From positions 1-6,606 of the forward strand of contig CALUQA010000026.1 in the NCBI GenBank assembly GCA_944322775.1: 6,606 nt of DNA, in the 5' to 3' direction. The notes under the pieces were generated by a model. It saw nothing but the letters and a program-made list of their open reading frames with translations. It ran no database searches and was not told where the DNA came from. Below are positions 4,686 to 6,606 of the stretch, piece after piece; position 1 is the stretch's first letter, and each line of letters opens with the position of its first letter. A program made the translations under genes and the position numbers. The DNA is from an uncultured Elusimicrobiales bacterium (GTDB lineage Bacteria > Elusimicrobiota > Elusimicrobia > Elusimicrobiales > Elusimicrobiaceae).

Positions 4686-6606
4686 TTAAGCCAAGTCCGC
4701 CAAGGCGGCCTGGGCCTGCGTCAGCAGGGTTTCGGCCGCGGCCAGTTCAGCCTTGGTTTTGTCAATTTGCTCCTGCGGAGCATGCTTGATAAAGTTTTCC
4801 TGCGACAGCCGCGCCTTGCGCGAAGCAATATTGGCCTGTGCGGCGGCAATGTCTTTTTCCAGGCGTTTCTTTTCTTTATCAAAATCAATCAGGCCCGTCA
4901 ACGGGACGTAAACGGCAATTTTGCCAAAGGTGGCCGTAGCCGTTTGTTTGGGTTTGGCTTGATTGACGCCGATTTGCAAATCGTCAATTTTGGCCATCAG
5001 TTTAATGTAGCCTTCCTGCTCGCGCACGACGGCCAGTTCGGCTTCGTCCGCGGCGCTGAGCACGGCCTTGATTTTAAGGCCCGGCGGTACGTTAAACTGG
5101 GCGCGAATGGTGCGGATTTCTTTGGTCACGCCCTGCACCACTTCCATTTTTTTGACGGCCTGCGGGTTAAGCAGGGACGCGTCAAACTCCGGATATTTTT
5201 GCTGCAGCAAAAACTCGGCCTTTTCGTCAACATATGGGCGCAGGCTGGCGGCAATTTCTTCGGTGATGAACGGAATGAGCGGGTGCAGCGCTTTAAGCGT
5301 GCCGTACAAAATGTTGACGCACAAAGCCATGACGTATTCTTTTTCCTGCGTTTGGAAGCGCTGTTTGGCCAGCTCAATATACCAGTCGCAGAAGTCGCCC
5401 CACAAGAAGTGATAGAGCGTGTTGGCCGTCAGTGCGAGGTTGTATTTTTCAATACCTTCGCGGGCGGTTTTAATGGCCGTTTCGTAGCGGTCCAAAATCC
5501 ACTGGTCGGCCAGCTCTTTGGCTTGTTTGGGCATGGCCAAGGGGCCTTTGATGCCTTCCATATTCATCAGGATAAAGCGGGAAGCGTTGTAGAGCTTGTT
5601 GCAGAAGTTGCGCGCCCCGGTGATGCTTTCTTCGGCGTACGGAATATCTTTGCCGGGCACCGCCTGCATCAGCAGCGAAAAGCGCACCGCGTCGGTGCCG
5701 TATTTGGCGGTCATGTCTAAGGGGTCAATTACGTTGCCCAAGGATTTGGACATTTTCTTGCCGCGTTTGTCGCGCACGATACCGTTTAAGAATACGTCTT
5801 TAAACGGCAGTTTGCCTTTAAACTCCAGCCCCATCATTACCATGCGGGCTACCCACAGATACAAAATTTCATAGCCCGTAACCATGGACGTGGTGGGATA
5901 GAAATAGTTGAGTTCTTCGGTTTCGTCCGGCCAGCCGAAAACGGACATCGGCCACAAGGCGGAAGAAAACCACGTGTCCAGCACGTCGGGGTCTTGCACC
6001 AAGTCATGCCCGCCGCAAATGGGGCACTTTTCCGGTTTGCCGAAAGAGACAATCGGCTTGGCGCCGTCTTCAAAGGATACTTTGGTCAGCTGTTCTTTGC
6101 CTTGTTTGTCGGTGGCAAAGGTGAGGCCTTTTGCACTGCAGTGGCGGCAGTACCACACGGGAATGCGGTGCCCCCACCAAATTTGGCGGGAAATGCACCA
6201 GTCCTGTATGTTTTTAAGCCAGTTTACAAAAGGGGTTTTCCAGCTGGCGGGGTGAAACTGCAGCTCGCCCGATTCGGCCGCGGCAATGGCGGGGGCGGCC
6301 AGTTTGTCCATCTTTACAAACCACTGCTCGCTCATAAACGGCTCAATGGCGTTGTGACAGCGGTAGCAGGTGGAAACGGCATTGTTGTATTTTTCTTCTT
6401 TTACCAGAAGGCCGGCTTCTTCCAAATCTTTGACCGTTTCTTTGCGGCAGAGGTCGCGGTCCATGCCGTTGTATTTTTCGGGGCAGTTAATCATCTTGCC
6501 CTTGTCGTTAATTACGGTCATGATGGGCAGGTTGTGGCGTTGGCCCACTTCATAGTCGGTGGCGTCGTGCGCGGGCGTAATTTTTAAGGCGCCGGTGCCG
6601 AACTCC
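4686..6606 (-). CDS. valS: Valyl-tRNA synthetase, C-terminal part (5' end outside window)
   Basis: Class I aminoacyl-tRNA synthetase that charges tRNA-Val in the cytosol and edits mis-activated threonine. The visible part has 639 residues; typical bacterial ValS has about 880-950, so the HIGH signature and N-terminus lie beyond the right edge. Counting from the first complete codon: 'FGTGALKITPAHD' (2-14) belongs to the CP1 editing domain; cysteine pairs C80/C83, C153/C156 and C194/C197 are of the zinc-binding type; 'RQIWWGHRIPVWYC' (140-153) and 'DTWFSSALWP' (210-219) are family motifs; 'KMSKS' (284-288) is the ATP-binding class I signature. The anticodon-binding helical domain follows (about 360-490), and the C-terminal coiled-coil arm, which binds the tRNA, spans about 574-638 and is rich in Ala, Lys and Glu. 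An in-frame GTG at 6548 is an internal valine. The gene ends 7 nt before a strong terminator. Confidence 0.98.
   Translation of the reverse strand, partial: EFGTGALKITPAHDATDYEVGQRHNLPIMTVINDKGKMINCPEKYNGMDRDLCRKETVKDLEEAGLLVKEEKYNNAVSTCYRCHNAIEPFMSEQWFVKMDKLAAPAIAAAESGELQFHPASWKTPFVNWLKNIQDWCISRQIWWGHRIPVWYCRHCSAKGLTFATDKQGKEQLTKVSFEDGAKPIVSFGKPEKCPICGGHDLVQDPDVLDTWFSSALWPMSVFGWPDETEELNYFYPTTSMVTGYEILYLWVARMVMMGLEFKGKLPFKDVFLNGIVRDKRGKKMSKSLGNVIDPLDMTAKYGTDAVRFSLLMQAVPGKDIPYAEESITGARNFCNKLYNASRFILMNMEGIKGPLAMPKQAKELADQWILDRYETAIKTAREGIEKYNLALTANTLYHFLWGDFCDWYIELAKQRFQTQEKEYVMALCVNILYGTLKALHPLIPFITEEIAASLRPYVDEKAEFLLQQKYPEFDASLLNPQAVKKMEVVQGVTKEIRTIRAQFNVPPGLKIKAVLSAADEAELAVVREQEGYIKLMAKIDDLQIGVNQAKPKQTATATFGKIAVYVPLTGLIDFDKEKKRLEKDIAAAQANIASRKARLSQENFIKHAPQEQIDKTKAELAAAETLLTQAQAALADLA

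Noticed and set aside
4548..5720. Plus-strand open frame of 390 codons opposite valS
   Set aside because: It is a shadow of the highly conserved valS sequence with no motif of its own.

Overview
The window holds five protein-coding regions, two of them cut by the window edges, separated by short intergenic gaps with clear stem-loop terminators. It looks like a chromosomal segment from a Gram-negative-type bacterium with moderate GC content: two proteins carry Sec signal peptides ending in AxA-like sites, and a type IV pilin-like/pseudopilin gene is followed by its prepilin peptidase. The pilin C-terminus (a Gly-Gly-Trp-Ala-Tyr segment, then Gly-Asp-Val-Phe-Val-Asn) resembles the expanded PulG/pilin-like families of Elusimicrobiota. 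That phylum is an inference with modest confidence, because no rRNA is present.

Plus strand, left part: the 3' end of a pilin-like gene (1-237), a GC-rich hairpin, then a complete PilD/A24-type prepilin leader peptidase (291-1073). A bidirectional terminator (1089-1124) separates this arm from the converging minus-strand genes.

Minus strand, right to left: the C-terminal two thirds of valyl-tRNA synthetase (valS, entering from the right edge, ending at 4686); a strong terminator; an exported M20/PepT-like protein that has lost most catalytic and zinc-binding residues (3278-4627); another terminator; an exported M20/PepT-like peptidase with a largely intact active site (1774-3096); and rdgB (1163-1771), an XTP/dITP pyrophosphatase whose ATG lies 2 nt after the peptidase stop codon.

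The pilin and the prepilin peptidase belong to one pathway (processing of type IV pilin-like proteins at the inner membrane). The two M20 genes form a tandem active/inactive paralogue pair, both apparently exported, unlike classical cytoplasmic PepT. valS and rdgB are housekeeping genes. I see no mobile element, CRISPR array, tRNA or rRNA. The points most worth a second look are the exported pseudopeptidase beside its apparently active paralogue, and a perfect 13-bp inverted repeat inside the rdgB reading frame.
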